The notes: a model not told the origin generated them from the sequence alone. A stretch of 64,000 bases of DNA from Acidobacterium sp. (GCA_003166955.1 PMUI01000085.1:61220-125219); one strand, 5' to 3'. Positions 28,541 through 37,649 are shown, numbered from the stretch's first letter. A program made the numbers and translations.

Positions 28541-29292
28541 GCCCAGGCTCCTTCGCCGACGTCGCTTTCCGTAGGCGCGAGGATTTCGGCGATGTGAGCC
28601 ATGCGCACGCCGGCACGCGCGCGATGCAGGCCACCGAAGATGTGCATGAGGCACGAGGTATCAACGGCGGTCACGACCTCAGCGCCGGTATTCTCCACGT
28701 CCTTCATCTTTTCGGCGAGCATGGCCGCGGAGATGTCGCCCATCTTGATGGCGAAGGTGCCGCCGAAGCCGCAGCAACGGTCGATGTTGGGCAGGTCGAC
28801 TAGATCGATGCCGCGGACATTTCGTAACAGCCGCAGTGGCAAATCGCCGAGATGCAGGCTGCGCTGCGAATGGCAGCTGGCGTGGTAGGTGACGCGATGC
28901 GGGAAGTACGCGCCGACGTCTTCGAGTCCGAAGCAGTGCACCAGCAGCTCGGTCAGTTCATAGATGCGCGGCAGCAGCTCATCGACGGCCCGAGTGAGGC
29001 CTGGATCGGAGGACTCAGCGGCCATCTTCGGATAGTGGTCGCGGATCATCGCCACGCACGAGGACGAGGGGATGCAGACGGCCTCGGCGTCGCGGAAGAT
29101 GTCGACAAAGCGGCGCATCAGGGGTATGGCTTCCTGCTGATAGCCGGTGTTGTAGTGCATCTGGCCGCAGCAGGTTTGTTCGAGGGGGAATTCGACGGTG
29201 TGGCCGAGCCGCTCGATCAGGTGCACGACGGCTTGCCCGGTGGCGGGGAAGAGCGTGTCGTTGTAGCAGGTGATGAAGAGCGATACGCGCAA
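28537..29292 (-). CDS. lutA: Lactate utilization protein A (CCG-domain)
   Basis: A 251-residue protein with two cysteine-rich CCG domains: QTCCGQMHYNTGY with upstream ITC (about 9-45), and HASCHSQ..DRCCGFGGTF (about 145-195). It matches LutA/YkgE, the heterodisulfide-reductase-like subunit of the L-lactate oxidation complex. Family members begin M(K/R)VSLF, which fits the TTG at 29292; an ATG-type start at 29331 would add 13 residues without support. It is the first gene of lutABC, with four-base and eight-base overlaps downstream. Confidence 0.9.
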   Translation of the reverse strand: MRVSLFITCYNDTLFPATGQAVVHLIERLGHTVEFPLEQTCCGQMHYNTGYQQEAIPLMRRFVDIFRDAEAVCIPSSSCVAMIRDHYPKMAAESSDPGLTRAVDELLPRIYELTELLVHCFGLEDVGAYFPHRVTYHASCHSQRSLHLGDLPLRLLRNVRGIDLVDLPNIDRCCGFGGTFAIKMGDISAAMLAEKMKDVENTGAEVVTAVDTSCLMHIFGGLHRARAGVRMAHIAEILAPTESDVGEGAWA

Positions 29293-29391
29293 GCAGGACG
29301 GCTCCCGGGTGTACCCATCATCCCAACACATCCGGCGAGGCGAAACAAATAACGTCCTCGCCTCCGGGACGGCGCGTCACATCCTGGGCCT

Positions 29392-31173
29392 CTACTGTGC
29401 CCGCTTCTGTTTCGCAATCCACGCAGTAATCTGCTGGTCCAGCACGTCGAGCGGCAGAGGCCCCTCGCCTAGCACCGCGTCGTGGAATTTGCGGATGTCG
29501 AACTTTGGGCCCAGCTCGCGCTTCGCCCGCTCGCGCAGTTCGAGAATTTTCATCTGGCCCATCTTGTATGCCAGCGCCTGGCCCGGCCACGCGATATACC
29601 GATCCACCTCGCTGGCGATGTTGGTGTCGTCCATGGCGGTGTGTTCTTGGAAGTAGTCGACCATCTGTTGGCGGGTCCAGTGCTGGCTGTGCACGCCGGT
29701 GTCCACAACCCACCGCACGGAGCGCCACATTTCGTTTTCGAGGCGACCGTATTCGCTGTAGGGGTCCTGGTAGAAGCCGACTTCCTTGCCGAGGCCCTCG
29801 GAGTAAAAGGCCCAGCCTTCAGAGTAGGCATTGTAGCCGCCAAAGCGGCGGAACTCCGGCACGTCGGTCAATTCCTGAGCGATGGAGAACTGCAGATGAT
29901 GGCCGGGCACGCCTTCGTGATAGGCGATGGCTTCGACGTTGAGCACCAGGCGATGGGTGGGGTCATATTCATTCACGTTGATGTAGCCGGGCCGGCTGCC
30001 ATCGGCTGCGCCAGGCGAATAGTCCGCGGGCGGAGCCGACGGCTCGCGGAAAGCCTCCATGGGAATGACCTCGAGTTTCGTCTTCGGCAGGTGGTCGAAA
30101 AGGTCGGGCAGCTTCGTTTCCATCTGTTCGGCGTAGTGCTTGTACAGATCGAAGAATTCCTGGCCCGACTTGCCGTAGTGCGAGGGGTCCTGGCGGATGT
30201 GGTCGTTGAAGCTTTTCAGGTCGTGATAGCCGAGCGACTGAGCGAGCTTCAGCATATCGGCTTCGATTTCGGCCACCTGCTTCACACCCATCGCGTGAAT
30301 TTGTTCCGGGGTCAGGTCGGTAGTCGTCTGTTCGCGCACGGCGAAGCGGTAGCGCTCAGCGCCATCGGGCAGCGCCCAGACGCCGGCATCGGTGCGGCCC
30401 TGCGGAGCGTAATCGTTCTTCACGAACGCGGCAAACTTCGCGTACGCCGGATCGACCTCGTTATGGATCGCACCATGGTTGGCGAGGGTGATGCGGGCCT
30501 GGTCGGCGGAGGAAAGGTCCTTCGGGAATTTTTGCAGCGGCTCGGCGAAGGGGCTGCTCGCGAGGGGCTTCGTTGCGATGTCCTCGGACTGCGCGCCGAC
30601 CTTTTCCAGCAGATAACGCGGGGGCATGAGGTGATCGGCCATGCCCTGGCGCATATTTGCGGTCACCTGATCGAGGACCTGGGGGATGCCGTGCAGGCGC
30701 GCGATGTAATTCTCGTAATCCTTCACGGTCTTGAGCGGCATCTGGGTCATCAGGCCGGGAATGCCGAGCTGGATGCCGTTCATCTGATCGACCGGCATCT
30801 CCCAGCCTTTGAATCGCGCTTCCTCGACAGCTTGCCGGAGCTGGCGGAGCATGAGGGTCTTGTTCAGGGCTTCCTGCTCGGGAAATCCCGTGGTGTCGAT
30901 GGCCTCGAAGAGGCTAATCTGCTGGCGCTGGTGCTGGGTTTGCCGCTCCTGTTCCGCGGCGGAGTAGTCGCTCCAACGGTCGTTGTAGCGGGGATCGCCG
31001 ATGCCGGTGGCGAGTTCGGGCGAGGTGCGCAGCGTGTACTGCCATTCCTGATCGAGAGCGTCGCGCAGTTTCGCGCGGCGGGCAGCCAGATCGGAGGGCT
31101 GAGCTGGGCCGTTGGTGGCGAAGGCGGGAAGGAGGAGCAGGAGAAGCGGTACGGCGCGGCGGAGAATGGGCAT
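29392..31173 (-). CDS. Secreted DUF885-family protein
   Basis: A 593-residue protein with a signal peptide (about 1-24). It belongs to the DUF885 family, which has a metallopeptidase-like helical fold. The hallmark YHEGVPGHHLQ is at about residue 420, and SEGWAFYSEGLGKEVG follows. Some family members are described as putative carboxypeptidases, but the activity is not established. It ends 100 bp upstream of lutA on the same strand; joint function is not implied. The length is normal for the family. Confidence 0.9.
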   Translation of the reverse strand: MPILRRAVPLLLLLLPAFATNGPAQPSDLAARRAKLRDALDQEWQYTLRTSPELATGIGDPRYNDRWSDYSAAEQERQTQHQRQQISLFEAIDTTGFPEQEALNKTLMLRQLRQAVEEARFKGWEMPVDQMNGIQLGIPGLMTQMPLKTVKDYENYIARLHGIPQVLDQVTANMRQGMADHLMPPRYLLEKVGAQSEDIATKPLASSPFAEPLQKFPKDLSSADQARITLANHGAIHNEVDPAYAKFAAFVKNDYAPQGRTDAGVWALPDGAERYRFAVREQTTTDLTPEQIHAMGVKQVAEIEADMLKLAQSLGYHDLKSFNDHIRQDPSHYGKSGQEFFDLYKHYAEQMETKLPDLFDHLPKTKLEVIPMEAFREPSAPPADYSPGAADGSRPGYINVNEYDPTHRLVLNVEAIAYHEGVPGHHLQFSIAQELTDVPEFRRFGGYNAYSEGWAFYSEGLGKEVGFYQDPYSEYGRLENEMWRSVRWVVDTGVHSQHWTRQQMVDYFQEHTAMDDTNIASEVDRYIAWPGQALAYKMGQMKILELRERAKRELGPKFDIRKFHDAVLGEGPLPLDVLDQQITAWIAKQKRAQ

Positions 31174-31338
31174 GGGGCGGGCTCCGAACAGGAGAAATGA
31201 GGTTTGCGCTCGGGAGGGATCGGCGCAAAGGCCATAGTACAGAAGGGCGGAAAGCGCAGAGTTTTGGCGGTGAGCGGGCCTGGTCTTTGCTACATTGTTG
31301 TGGGCTCGTACGAATTCGTTTGAGCGGGAGATAACAAC

Positions 31339-32823
31339 GTGTTTTTAGGAATGGATGTGGGCACGGGCGGCACGCGCGCCGTTCTGGTGGATGAAAAGGG
31401 GCAGCTTGTCGCGTCGGCGTCGAGCGAACACCAGCCGTTTCGCACGCCCCATCCAGGATGGGCGGAGCAGGATCCCGAGGATTGGTGGCGCGCTGCGCAG
31501 GAGGCCATTCGCGAGGTGTTCGCGGTGAGCAGAGGTTCTAGGGTCGATGCCGTCGGCCTGACGGGGCAGATGCACGGCGCTGTGATGCTCGACAAAGATG
31601 GCAACGTTCTGCGGCCTTCGCTCATCTGGTGCGACGTCCGCACCGGGCCGCAGTGCGAGTGGCTGAACAATCAGTTCGGCGGGGGCGAGGTCGGCCGCAA
31701 AAGGCTGATCGAGTTGACGGCGAATCCGGCGCTGCCCAACTTCACACTGACCAAGCTGCTGTGGGTGAAGGAGCACGAGCCGGAAATTTTCGCGAAGATC
31801 GCGCATGTTCTATGCCCGAAGGATTATGTCCGCTATCGGCTGACGGGAACCTATGCGATGGATGTGCAGGAGGCTTCAGGGACGCTGCTGCTCGACGTGG
31901 CGCATCGGACGTGGTCAAAGGAGGTCGCGAAGGTCGCGGGGATTCCGGAGAGCTGGTTGCCGCAGCTGTTCGAGTCGCCGGAGATTTGCGCGAAGATCGG
32001 CGACGAGGGGGCGCAGCGTACGGGTTTGAAGGCGGGAACGCCGGTGGCTGCCGGGGCGGGGGATCAGGGAGCGGGCGCGGTGGGCATGGGGATTCTGCGG
32101 CCGGGCTCGGTGTCGGCGACGATTGGGACTTCGGGCGTGGTTTTTGCGGCGACGGCTGCGCCGACCATGGACCCGCTGGGGCGGCTGCACACGTTTTGTC
32201 ACGCTGTGCCCGGGCGCTGGCACGTGATGGGGGTGACGCAGGCGGCGGGGCTTTCGCTGCGATGGCTGAAGGAGACGCTGGCGCCGGATCAAAGCTACGA
32301 CGAGCTGACGGCGGCAGCGGCGAAGATTCCGGCTGGCAGCGATGGCCTGTTGTGGACGCCGTATCTGTTCGGCGAGCGCACGCCGCATCTGGATCCGACG
32401 GCGACGGCGGCTTTTGTGGGGATCACTTCGACGACGACGCGCGCGCACTTTACGCGGGCGGTGCTGGAGGGCGTGGCGTATTCGCTGAAGGACACTTTCA
32501 CGCTGTTTGCGGAGCTAGGGATTCCGGTGAAGGGCGTGCGCCTGGGCGGAGGCGGGGCGAGGGGTCCGCTGTGGCGCGAGATTCAGGCTAATGTTTATGA
32601 CTATCCGTGCGAACGGCTCACGGCGGAAGAGGGCGGGGCGTTTGGCGCGGCGCTGATGGCGGGCGTGGGCGCGCAACACTGGCCGGATCTGGAGGCGGCG
32701 TGCGCGGCGGGGATCACGGTGGCGGAGACGATCCAGCCGAAGCAGGATTTGGTGCAGCGGTATGCTGAGGGGTACGCGGGCTACCGGCGCGTTTATCCGG
32801 CGCTGAAGGGGATTCGCGGGTAG
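31339..32823 (+). CDS. xylB: Xylulokinase
   Basis: A 494-residue FGGY-family sugar kinase. The N-terminal domain has GMDVGTGGTRAVLVD, GLTGQMHGAV (the MH motif typical of xylulokinase) and the Asp in GAGDQGAGAVGMG. The C-terminal domain has the FGGY signature region and GGGARGPLWREI. It phosphorylates D-xylulose to xylulose 5-phosphate for the pentose phosphate pathway. The start is the GTG at 31339 after GGGAG. No xylose isomerase or transporter adjoins it. It is divergent from the DUF885 gene. Confidence 0.94.
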   Translation: MFLGMDVGTGGTRAVLVDEKGQLVASASSEHQPFRTPHPGWAEQDPEDWWRAAQEAIREVFAVSRGSRVDAVGLTGQMHGAVMLDKDGNVLRPSLIWCDVRTGPQCEWLNNQFGGGEVGRKRLIELTANPALPNFTLTKLLWVKEHEPEIFAKIAHVLCPKDYVRYRLTGTYAMDVQEASGTLLLDVAHRTWSKEVAKVAGIPESWLPQLFESPEICAKIGDEGAQRTGLKAGTPVAAGAGDQGAGAVGMGILRPGSVSATIGTSGVVFAATAAPTMDPLGRLHTFCHAVPGRWHVMGVTQAAGLSLRWLKETLAPDQSYDELTAAAAKIPAGSDGLLWTPYLFGERTPHLDPTATAAFVGITSTTTRAHFTRAVLEGVAYSLKDTFTLFAELGIPVKGVRLGGGGARGPLWREIQANVYDYPCERLTAEEGGAFGAALMAGVGAQHWPDLEAACAAGITVAETIQPKQDLVQRYAEGYAGYRRVYPALKGIRG

Positions 32824-32857
32824 GGCGATCCGGCGAAGCACGTTGCTGGGGTCAAGC

Positions 32858-33733
32858 ATGGTGTGGATCGCGACGCAGGGCATCGCAGGAACGCAGCTCC
32901 AGAGCGTCGTCGCGCTCACTGTGATTCTCGCCGTCGCGCCATCTTTGAAATCGCAAACGAGATCGGCCGCGGCCCCGCCGCCAGACCAACAATCCAAAAA
33001 CCGGGTGCCTGCGTTTGAAGTGGCTACCATCAAACCGGTCAATACGAAGGCTCTCATCCAAGTCGGCGTTGACGTCGCGCCGGGAGGCCGCGTGAGTCTC
33101 AACGGTATGTCTCTCACGCAGATGGTAGGCGTCGCATTTCATCTGAGCTATTGGCAGATTGAAGGCGGCGACTGGATGGACAGGAATCAATACAACGTGG
33201 TGGGCGAGCCCCCGGAGGATGAGCGGGCGAGCATCCCCGATACCCGGCACACATTGTTTGGAATCCAGGATGAGCGTTTGCGTCAGATGCTGCAGGCGCT
33301 CCTGATCGATCGGTTTCACCTGAGGGTCCATCGCGAGACAAAGACCGGCAAAGTGTTTCTTCTGGAACGGAACAGCAAACCATTCCTGTTGCGCACAACC
33401 AGGGCCATCTCAGCGGACTCGGACGAGGGCGCTGCGCCCGATTCGCTCGGCAAAATCGAATTCGCCGGAAAATGGGTGCTCTACAACACCACCATGTCCC
33501 AGCTGGCAAAGTTTGCCAGTGACAATATGCTGCGTGCCCCGGTTCTGGATCGGACCCGCCTGCCGGGCTCGTTCGATTACTGGGCTCCGCCGGAAGACTG
33601 GAACACCTATCAGAACGACATGCCCGGCTCGTTTCTCCACATGATCGGCGAGATCGGACTTAAACTGGTGCCGTCAAAAGGGCCCGTGGAGACGCTGGTG
33701 ATTGACCATGCAGAGGCACCATCGTCGAACTAG
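32858..33733 (+). CDS. TIGR03435-family protein (DUF3738)
   Basis: A 291-residue exported protein of the TIGR03435 family, which is greatly expanded in soil Acidobacteria such as Solibacter. Recognisable features are FEVATIKPVN near residue 52, GGRVSLNGMSLTQMVGVAFHL, DRFHLRVHRETK and the C-terminal GLKLVPSKGPVETLVIDHAE. An N-terminal hydrophobic stretch (about 10-33) serves as signal peptide. The function of the family is unknown. The ATG at 32858 was chosen; a TTG at 32843 is possible. Confidence 0.9.
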   Translation: MVWIATQGIAGTQLQSVVALTVILAVAPSLKSQTRSAAAPPPDQQSKNRVPAFEVATIKPVNTKALIQVGVDVAPGGRVSLNGMSLTQMVGVAFHLSYWQIEGGDWMDRNQYNVVGEPPEDERASIPDTRHTLFGIQDERLRQMLQALLIDRFHLRVHRETKTGKVFLLERNSKPFLLRTTRAISADSDEGAAPDSLGKIEFAGKWVLYNTTMSQLAKFASDNMLRAPVLDRTRLPGSFDYWAPPEDWNTYQNDMPGSFLHMIGEIGLKLVPSKGPVETLVIDHAEAPSSN

Positions 33734-33763
33734 TTTCGGAGATGGTCTGAACCGGGGAGTTCT

Positions 33764-34102
33764 ATGCTGCAGATCGCTAAATTCCTGGCCCTGGCACTCA
33801 GCATCCTGTCGCTCTGCGCGTTGCTGGGGCATGCGTTTTTCGTGCCGGGGAGTTCGTGGGAGGATCGACTGCTGGATGCGCTGGCGATGTTGGGGCTTAC
33901 GGGGAGCATTTGCTTCGCCAGCGGGATGCTGTTTGAGATTCCGAACCGCAAGTTCGATCCCGAACCCACGCCGCGCCTGACGCAGACACTGCCGGTCCGG
34001 TTGTTTTTCTGGGGCGTGGGCGTGACGGCGGTGATGTTCGTGCTGTCGTGGTTTTTGGCGGAATACTTTGTGCCGATGATCTGGAAGAACCAGCCGTATT
34101 AA
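33764..34102 (+). CDS. Small membrane protein, function unknown
   Basis: A 112-residue protein with three predicted transmembrane helices (about 5-27, 38-58 and 80-103) and a short polar loop (about 60-78) rich in Pro. The start follows GGGAG. It lies 30 bp after the TIGR03435 gene on the same strand and may share its transcript. No family was recognised. Confidence 0.75.
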   Translation: MLQIAKFLALALSILSLCALLGHAFFVPGSSWEDRLLDALAMLGLTGSICFASGMLFEIPNRKFDPEPTPRLTQTLPVRLFFWGVGVTAVMFVLSWFLAEYFVPMIWKNQPY

Positions 34103-34151
34103 GTTAGCCAACCCAATGCCGTTTCGGCCCTTGAATGACCCACACGAACCC

Positions 34152-34238
34152 TATTAACTGTAAAGTTAATAAATGAGGGTCTTTCGGACACGCTATTCAA
34201 ATAAATCAACAACATACGGAGGGCTCGACCCCCTCATT
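34152..34238. repeat. AT-rich nested palindromes
   Basis: A perfect 8-bp inverted repeat (TATTAACT / AGTTAATA, loop GTAA, 34152-34171) is followed directly by a second pair, AATGAGGG (34172-34179) and CCCTCATT (34231-34238). The intervening DNA is AT-rich, unlike the rest of the window. It could be an operator, a bidirectional terminator or a remnant of a mobile element. Confidence 0.45.
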
Positions 34239-34291
34239 CCAGCCAACGCGATGCGACTATCGGACTCCGTTCCGAAGTGCGTTCCCCGCCG

Positions 34292-34921
34292 CTACAGTGC
34301 CTCGCTCGCGTCGTCCAGCCGCTTCGTGCGCAGCTTGCGCCAGATCCACCAGCCGAGTCCGCCGAAGATCAGCAACAGCGCCAGCAGCGTCAGGACCAGG
34401 TGCCGTTTTGCCAGGTCGCCCACCACCGTCACAATCTGCGGGCCGTATTTCACTACCAGCGCCGTCTCCACGCCGAAGCGGATGCATCTGCCTATAAACA
34501 CCGCCAGCATGAAGTTGAGGGTCCTCATCTCGAAGACGCCGGCGCCGAAGACAAAGAGCTTCCAGGTGGTCGGTGGCGGCAGCAGCGATGGGATCATGAC
34601 GGCCAGGAATTCCTGCTTCTCAAATTGCTTGCGCAGCGCGTCGAAACGCGCGCGATTGACGCGCTTGAGCAGGAACAACTCGCCGCCGGCTTTGCCGAGG
34701 TAAAACGGAATCAGGCCGCCCAGCGTCGAGCCGAACGCGGCCAGCAGCGCGTAGAGGTAGAAGTGGCGCTTGTCGTTCCACGCCCACAGGGCCATGAGCA
34801 CGTCGATGGGGATGGGGATCGAGGCCGAGTCAATGAAGGAGCCGAGGAGCACGCCCCAGGGCCCCAGAGGGATGAGGAAGTGCTGCGTGAGGCTGGTGAT
34901 TTTCGCGAAGAGAGATTTCAG
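34292..34921 (-). CDS. DedA/VTT-domain membrane protein
   Basis: A 209-residue membrane protein of the SNARE-associated/VTT (DedA-like, YqaA-like) family. It has LLGSFIDSASIPIP near residue 25, a central amphipathic segment (GLIPFYLGKAGG, FLAVMIPSLLPPPTTWKLFVFGAG) and a C-terminal transmembrane helix with a basic tail. DedA proteins are implicated in lipid transport and membrane homeostasis. No ATG is available. The start drawn is a CTG at 34921, which restores the N-terminal PLGPWG segment; a GTG at 34852 would cut into the conserved region. The frame is the same as that of mog, separated from it only by the mog TGA. Confidence 0.82.
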   Translation of the reverse strand: MKSLFAKITSLTQHFLIPLGPWGVLLGSFIDSASIPIPIDVLMALWAWNDKRHFYLYALLAAFGSTLGGLIPFYLGKAGGELFLLKRVNRARFDALRKQFEKQEFLAVMIPSLLPPPTTWKLFVFGAGVFEMRTLNFMLAVFIGRCIRFGVETALVVKYGPQIVTVVGDLAKRHLVLTLLALLLIFGGLGWWIWRKLRTKRLDDASEAL

Positions 34922-34927
34922 ACGCGT

Positions 34928-35509
34928 TCAACCTTTCCCTTTGCTGCGCTGGCCCTTCGTTGTGTGTCCGATTTTGCGCTGGACCGCGCCCGTGGCCTGG
35001 CCGGCCGTGGCATGTTCAGTTTTGCCGTCGAGCAGGTCGAGGGCATGCGGCAGCACGGGCAGCGCGGCGCGCAGGGAACTGACCGCGCCGGAGGGACTGC
35101 CGGGGACATTCAGAATCACACTCGTCCCCAGGGTTCCGCAGAGTGCGCGGCTTAGAGTGGCGAGCGGGGTTTCGCGGCGGCCTTCGGCGCGCATCAACTC
35201 CGCCACACCATCGAGCAGGCGGTGGCAAACGGCCCGTGTTGCCTCGGGGGTTACATCCCGTGCGGCGATGCCGGTTCCCCCGGTGGTAACCACCAACCGG
35301 GCCATGCCGGCCGCATGACGGATTGCGTCCTGGATGGCCCGCTGCTCGTCTGGAACCGTAACGCGAAGTACCGTCTCAAAGGCATTTGCGTCCAACGTAC
35401 GGGCGACCGCGGGGCCGGAAAGGTCCTCACGCGAACCCTGGGAGCAGGCGTCGCTGACCGTGATCACGGCGGCGGTCCTGGGCAGAGACTTGTGAGACGA
35501 ACTGGTCAC
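34928..35509 (-). CDS. mog: Molybdopterin adenylyltransferase (MogA/MoaB family)
   Basis: A 193-residue protein that adenylylates molybdopterin before molybdate insertion. Motifs are AAVITVSDACSQGSREDLSG (N-terminus), VVTTGGTGIAARDVTPEAT (substrate binding) and LCGTLGTSVILNVPGSPSGA. A basic C-terminal tail of about 30 residues (many Lys, Arg and Thr) goes beyond the core. No other molybdenum cofactor genes are in the window. It reads into the DedA gene on the same strand, whose frame continues directly after its stop. Confidence 0.92.
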   Translation of the reverse strand: MTSSSHKSLPRTAAVITVSDACSQGSREDLSGPAVARTLDANAFETVLRVTVPDEQRAIQDAIRHAAGMARLVVTTGGTGIAARDVTPEATRAVCHRLLDGVAELMRAEGRRETPLATLSRALCGTLGTSVILNVPGSPSGAVSSLRAALPVLPHALDLLDGKTEHATAGQATGAVQRKIGHTTKGQRSKGKG

Positions 35510-35636
35510 CCTTTCGATTGTACAAACAGCGGTAAGTCTCTCGATTTGATGAGAAAATAGACCCTAGCTACCGTGGCGTTCCGGCTTCACCCCAGCGGGG
35601 CCCCGGTTGGAGCCGCAGAACTGAAGTACACCAGGA

Positions 35637-36827
35637 ATGCCGATTCGCCTGAACCTAACTGATGCGCCGGCCGAAGAGCCGAAGGCCGAGCCGAGCCATT
35701 CCAACGGCCCGCTGGGCCTGACCGCTGAGGCTCCTCTTCCGGAAGCGTCACCGGAATCGCCCGATCTCGCCGCTCGGCGGGCGCCCGCGTCCAACGGCTC
35801 CGGCACGCTGCCAAAGTACCGCCGCAACCGCTACGAGGGCCTCGACCACACCGATCTGCTGCACATCATCGAGGAGATCGAGGACAACCGCTCGTGGGTC
35901 AATCTCCGCGAAAAGCTGTGGATTGCCCTCATCATCCACATGCTGGTCGCCTGGTACCTGCTGTATGGGCCCAAATACATCTACCACGTCCGCGTCGTCG
36001 ATCCGTCGGTGATCATGAAGCAGCGGCAGAAGGACCTGACCTTCCTGGACCTGCCGCCCGACGCGCTGAAGGAAGTGAAGCCGAAGACTCCGGCGCCGCT
36101 TTCGGACAAGAGCCGGGTGGCGGAGACGCCGAAGCCGACCCTCGATAAGAAGACCCTGGAGGAGCTGGAAGCCATGCGCCGCGCTGAGCCACCCGCTCCA
36201 GCGCCCGAGCCGAGCCAGCGGTTCGCCGCGCCTGGCGCACCGGCGCAGCCTCAGCCGCAGGGCGATCAGCACGAGCCCACTCCGCCCGCGCAGCCGCTGC
36301 CGTCAAACAACCAGGCGAAGCTGGAAGCGCCTCCGACGGCGCCGCAACCGAACTTCCGTTCCAGCGCCACCAATCCCAACGATCAGCTGCAGCAGGCGAT
36401 GCGCCAGGCGATGCAGGGCCGCAACGGCCAATATGGCGGCGACAGCGGCGCAGGGCTGCCATCGCAGCATTCGGGCATGAACGGCGGAGTCGACATCCTG
36501 AGCGACACGATGGGATGGGACTACGGCCCTTACGTGCAGCGCGTGGTGTGGGACACGGAGCATGCCTGGTGGCCGATCATCCCGGAATCGGCGCGGCCGC
36601 CGCTCGACAAGCAGGGCAAGGTGATGATCCGGTTCAAGATTTTTCCGGATGGCAGCGTGAAGGACATGATGCTGGAAGGGCCGTCGGGCGATGTGGCGCT
36701 GGATCGCGCGGCGTGGGCCGGGATCACCGGTGCGGCGCCGTTCCCGCCCATCCCCAGGACGTTCAAGGGGCCGTTTCTGGAACTGCGCTTTTACTTCCTC
36801 TACAACATTCGTCCCGGCGAGGAGTGA
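35637..36827 (+). CDS. TonB-like energy transducer family protein
   Basis: A 396-residue protein. A cytoplasmic N-terminal part of about 100 residues with an acidic stretch (DHTDLLHIIEEIEDNRSW) precedes one transmembrane helix (about 103-121). A long Pro/Ala/Gln-rich linker (about 145-265) and a C-terminal TonB-like domain (about 295-390; GKVMIRFKIFPDGSVKDMML, LELRFYFLYN) follow. The layout fits a TonB/TolA-type periplasm-spanning protein, but the long cytoplasmic N-terminus is unusual for TonB. It may energise one of the many TonB-dependent receptors. ExbB and ExbD are not in the window. Confidence 0.85.
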   Translation: MPIRLNLTDAPAEEPKAEPSHSNGPLGLTAEAPLPEASPESPDLAARRAPASNGSGTLPKYRRNRYEGLDHTDLLHIIEEIEDNRSWVNLREKLWIALIIHMLVAWYLLYGPKYIYHVRVVDPSVIMKQRQKDLTFLDLPPDALKEVKPKTPAPLSDKSRVAETPKPTLDKKTLEELEAMRRAEPPAPAPEPSQRFAAPGAPAQPQPQGDQHEPTPPAQPLPSNNQAKLEAPPTAPQPNFRSSATNPNDQLQQAMRQAMQGRNGQYGGDSGAGLPSQHSGMNGGVDILSDTMGWDYGPYVQRVVWDTEHAWWPIIPESARPPLDKQGKVMIRFKIFPDGSVKDMMLEGPSGDVALDRAAWAGITGAAPFPPIPRTFKGPFLELRFYFLYNIRPGEE

Positions 36828-36851
36828 GGTGGGCTGGGTGTCGGGGCCAGC

Positions 36852-36983
36852 ATGACTGGGCCTGCCCGGGTGCGCCGCCAGCGGTTGATCGGAATCCTGC
36901 TGCTTGCTGTGGGCATTTTGGTGTTCACGTTGCTGCGCGTCGACTGGCACGGGATTTTTCCGCGGGGGTGGTGGCGCTGGTAG
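36852..36983 (+). CDS. Tiny single-pass membrane protein
   Basis: A 43-residue protein read directly from the sequence. A basic N-terminus (ARVRRQRLIG) is followed by one transmembrane helix (ILLLAVGILVFTLL) and a Trp-rich tail (RGWWRW). It starts 25 bp after the TonB-like gene and is likely co-transcribed. The family is unknown. The positive-inside charge pattern and tight spacing support it, but it could be chance. Confidence 0.5.
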   Translation: MTGPARVRRQRLIGILLLAVGILVFTLLRVDWHGIFPRGWWRW

Positions 36984-37043
36984 GAAAATCGCCTTGCTTC
37001 CCGATACACAAAGAATTAAGATTTATACACATCGGAGCCGAGC

Positions 37044-37247
37044 ATGCGAACCAACATCGACATTGACGACAAGCTTATGGCCGAAGCCATGCGATCCACC
37101 GGCGCGCCCACCAAGAAGGCGGCCGTCGAGGAGGCTTTGCGGTTGCTCGTCCAGACCCGTGCTCAGACCTCAATTCGGCGTCTCCGCGGGAAAGTGAAAT
37201 GGGAGGGCGATCTCGAGCAGTCGAGACGCAGCCGCTTTATCGAATAG
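37044..37247 (+). CDS. vapB: VapB-type antitoxin
   Basis: A 67-residue protein of the VapB/DUF2191 group: a ribbon-helix-helix N-terminus (MRTNIDIDDKLMAEAMRSTG, then TKKAAVEEALRLLV) and a C-terminal toxin-binding tail with KVKWEGDLEQSR. It binds the operator of the pair and neutralises the VapC nuclease that follows 6 bp later. Confidence 0.93.
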   Translation: MRTNIDIDDKLMAEAMRSTGAPTKKAAVEEALRLLVQTRAQTSIRRLRGKVKWEGDLEQSRRSRFIE

Positions 37248-37253
37248 CACGTC

Positions 37254-37649
37254 ATGGTCATCGTCGACTCGAGTGTGTGGATCGATTACTTCGCCGATTC
37301 CAGAAATCCCCAGACCGATTGGCTTGATCGTCAATTGGGCTTGCAGCCGGTCGGTCTGATCGACCTGATTCTCTGCGAAGTGCTCCAGGGGGTCAGGGAA
37401 GAGTTCACCTTTGCTCAAGTCAGGCGTGAATTGCTGAATTTCCCGGTTTTCAACGCGGGAGGGTCCCATGTCGCGATCGCGGCGGCCCGCAACTACAGGT
37501 TCCTTCGTCAAAAGGGAAACACCGTCCGCAAAACCATCGATTGCCTGATCGCTACGTATTGCATCGAGTCGGGGGGCGCGCTTTTGCACCGTGACCGCGA
37601 CTTCGATCCATTTGAGAAGTATCTGGGACTCCGCGTCATTCACCCGTAA
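37254..37649 (+). CDS. vapC: VapC-type PIN-domain ribonuclease toxin
   Basis: A 131-residue PIN-domain protein. The acidic catalytic set is present: Asp in VDSSVWIDYF, Glu in LILCEVLQG, Asp in KTIDCLIATY and Asp in HRDRDFDPFEKY. It cleaves RNA (often tRNA or rRNA in the family) when free of VapB. With the gene upstream it forms a complete type II toxin-antitoxin module that appears intact. Confidence 0.93.
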   Translation: MVIVDSSVWIDYFADSRNPQTDWLDRQLGLQPVGLIDLILCEVLQGVREEFTFAQVRRELLNFPVFNAGGSHVAIAAARNYRFLRQKGNTVRKTIDCLIATYCIESGGALLHRDRDFDPFEKYLGLRVIHP

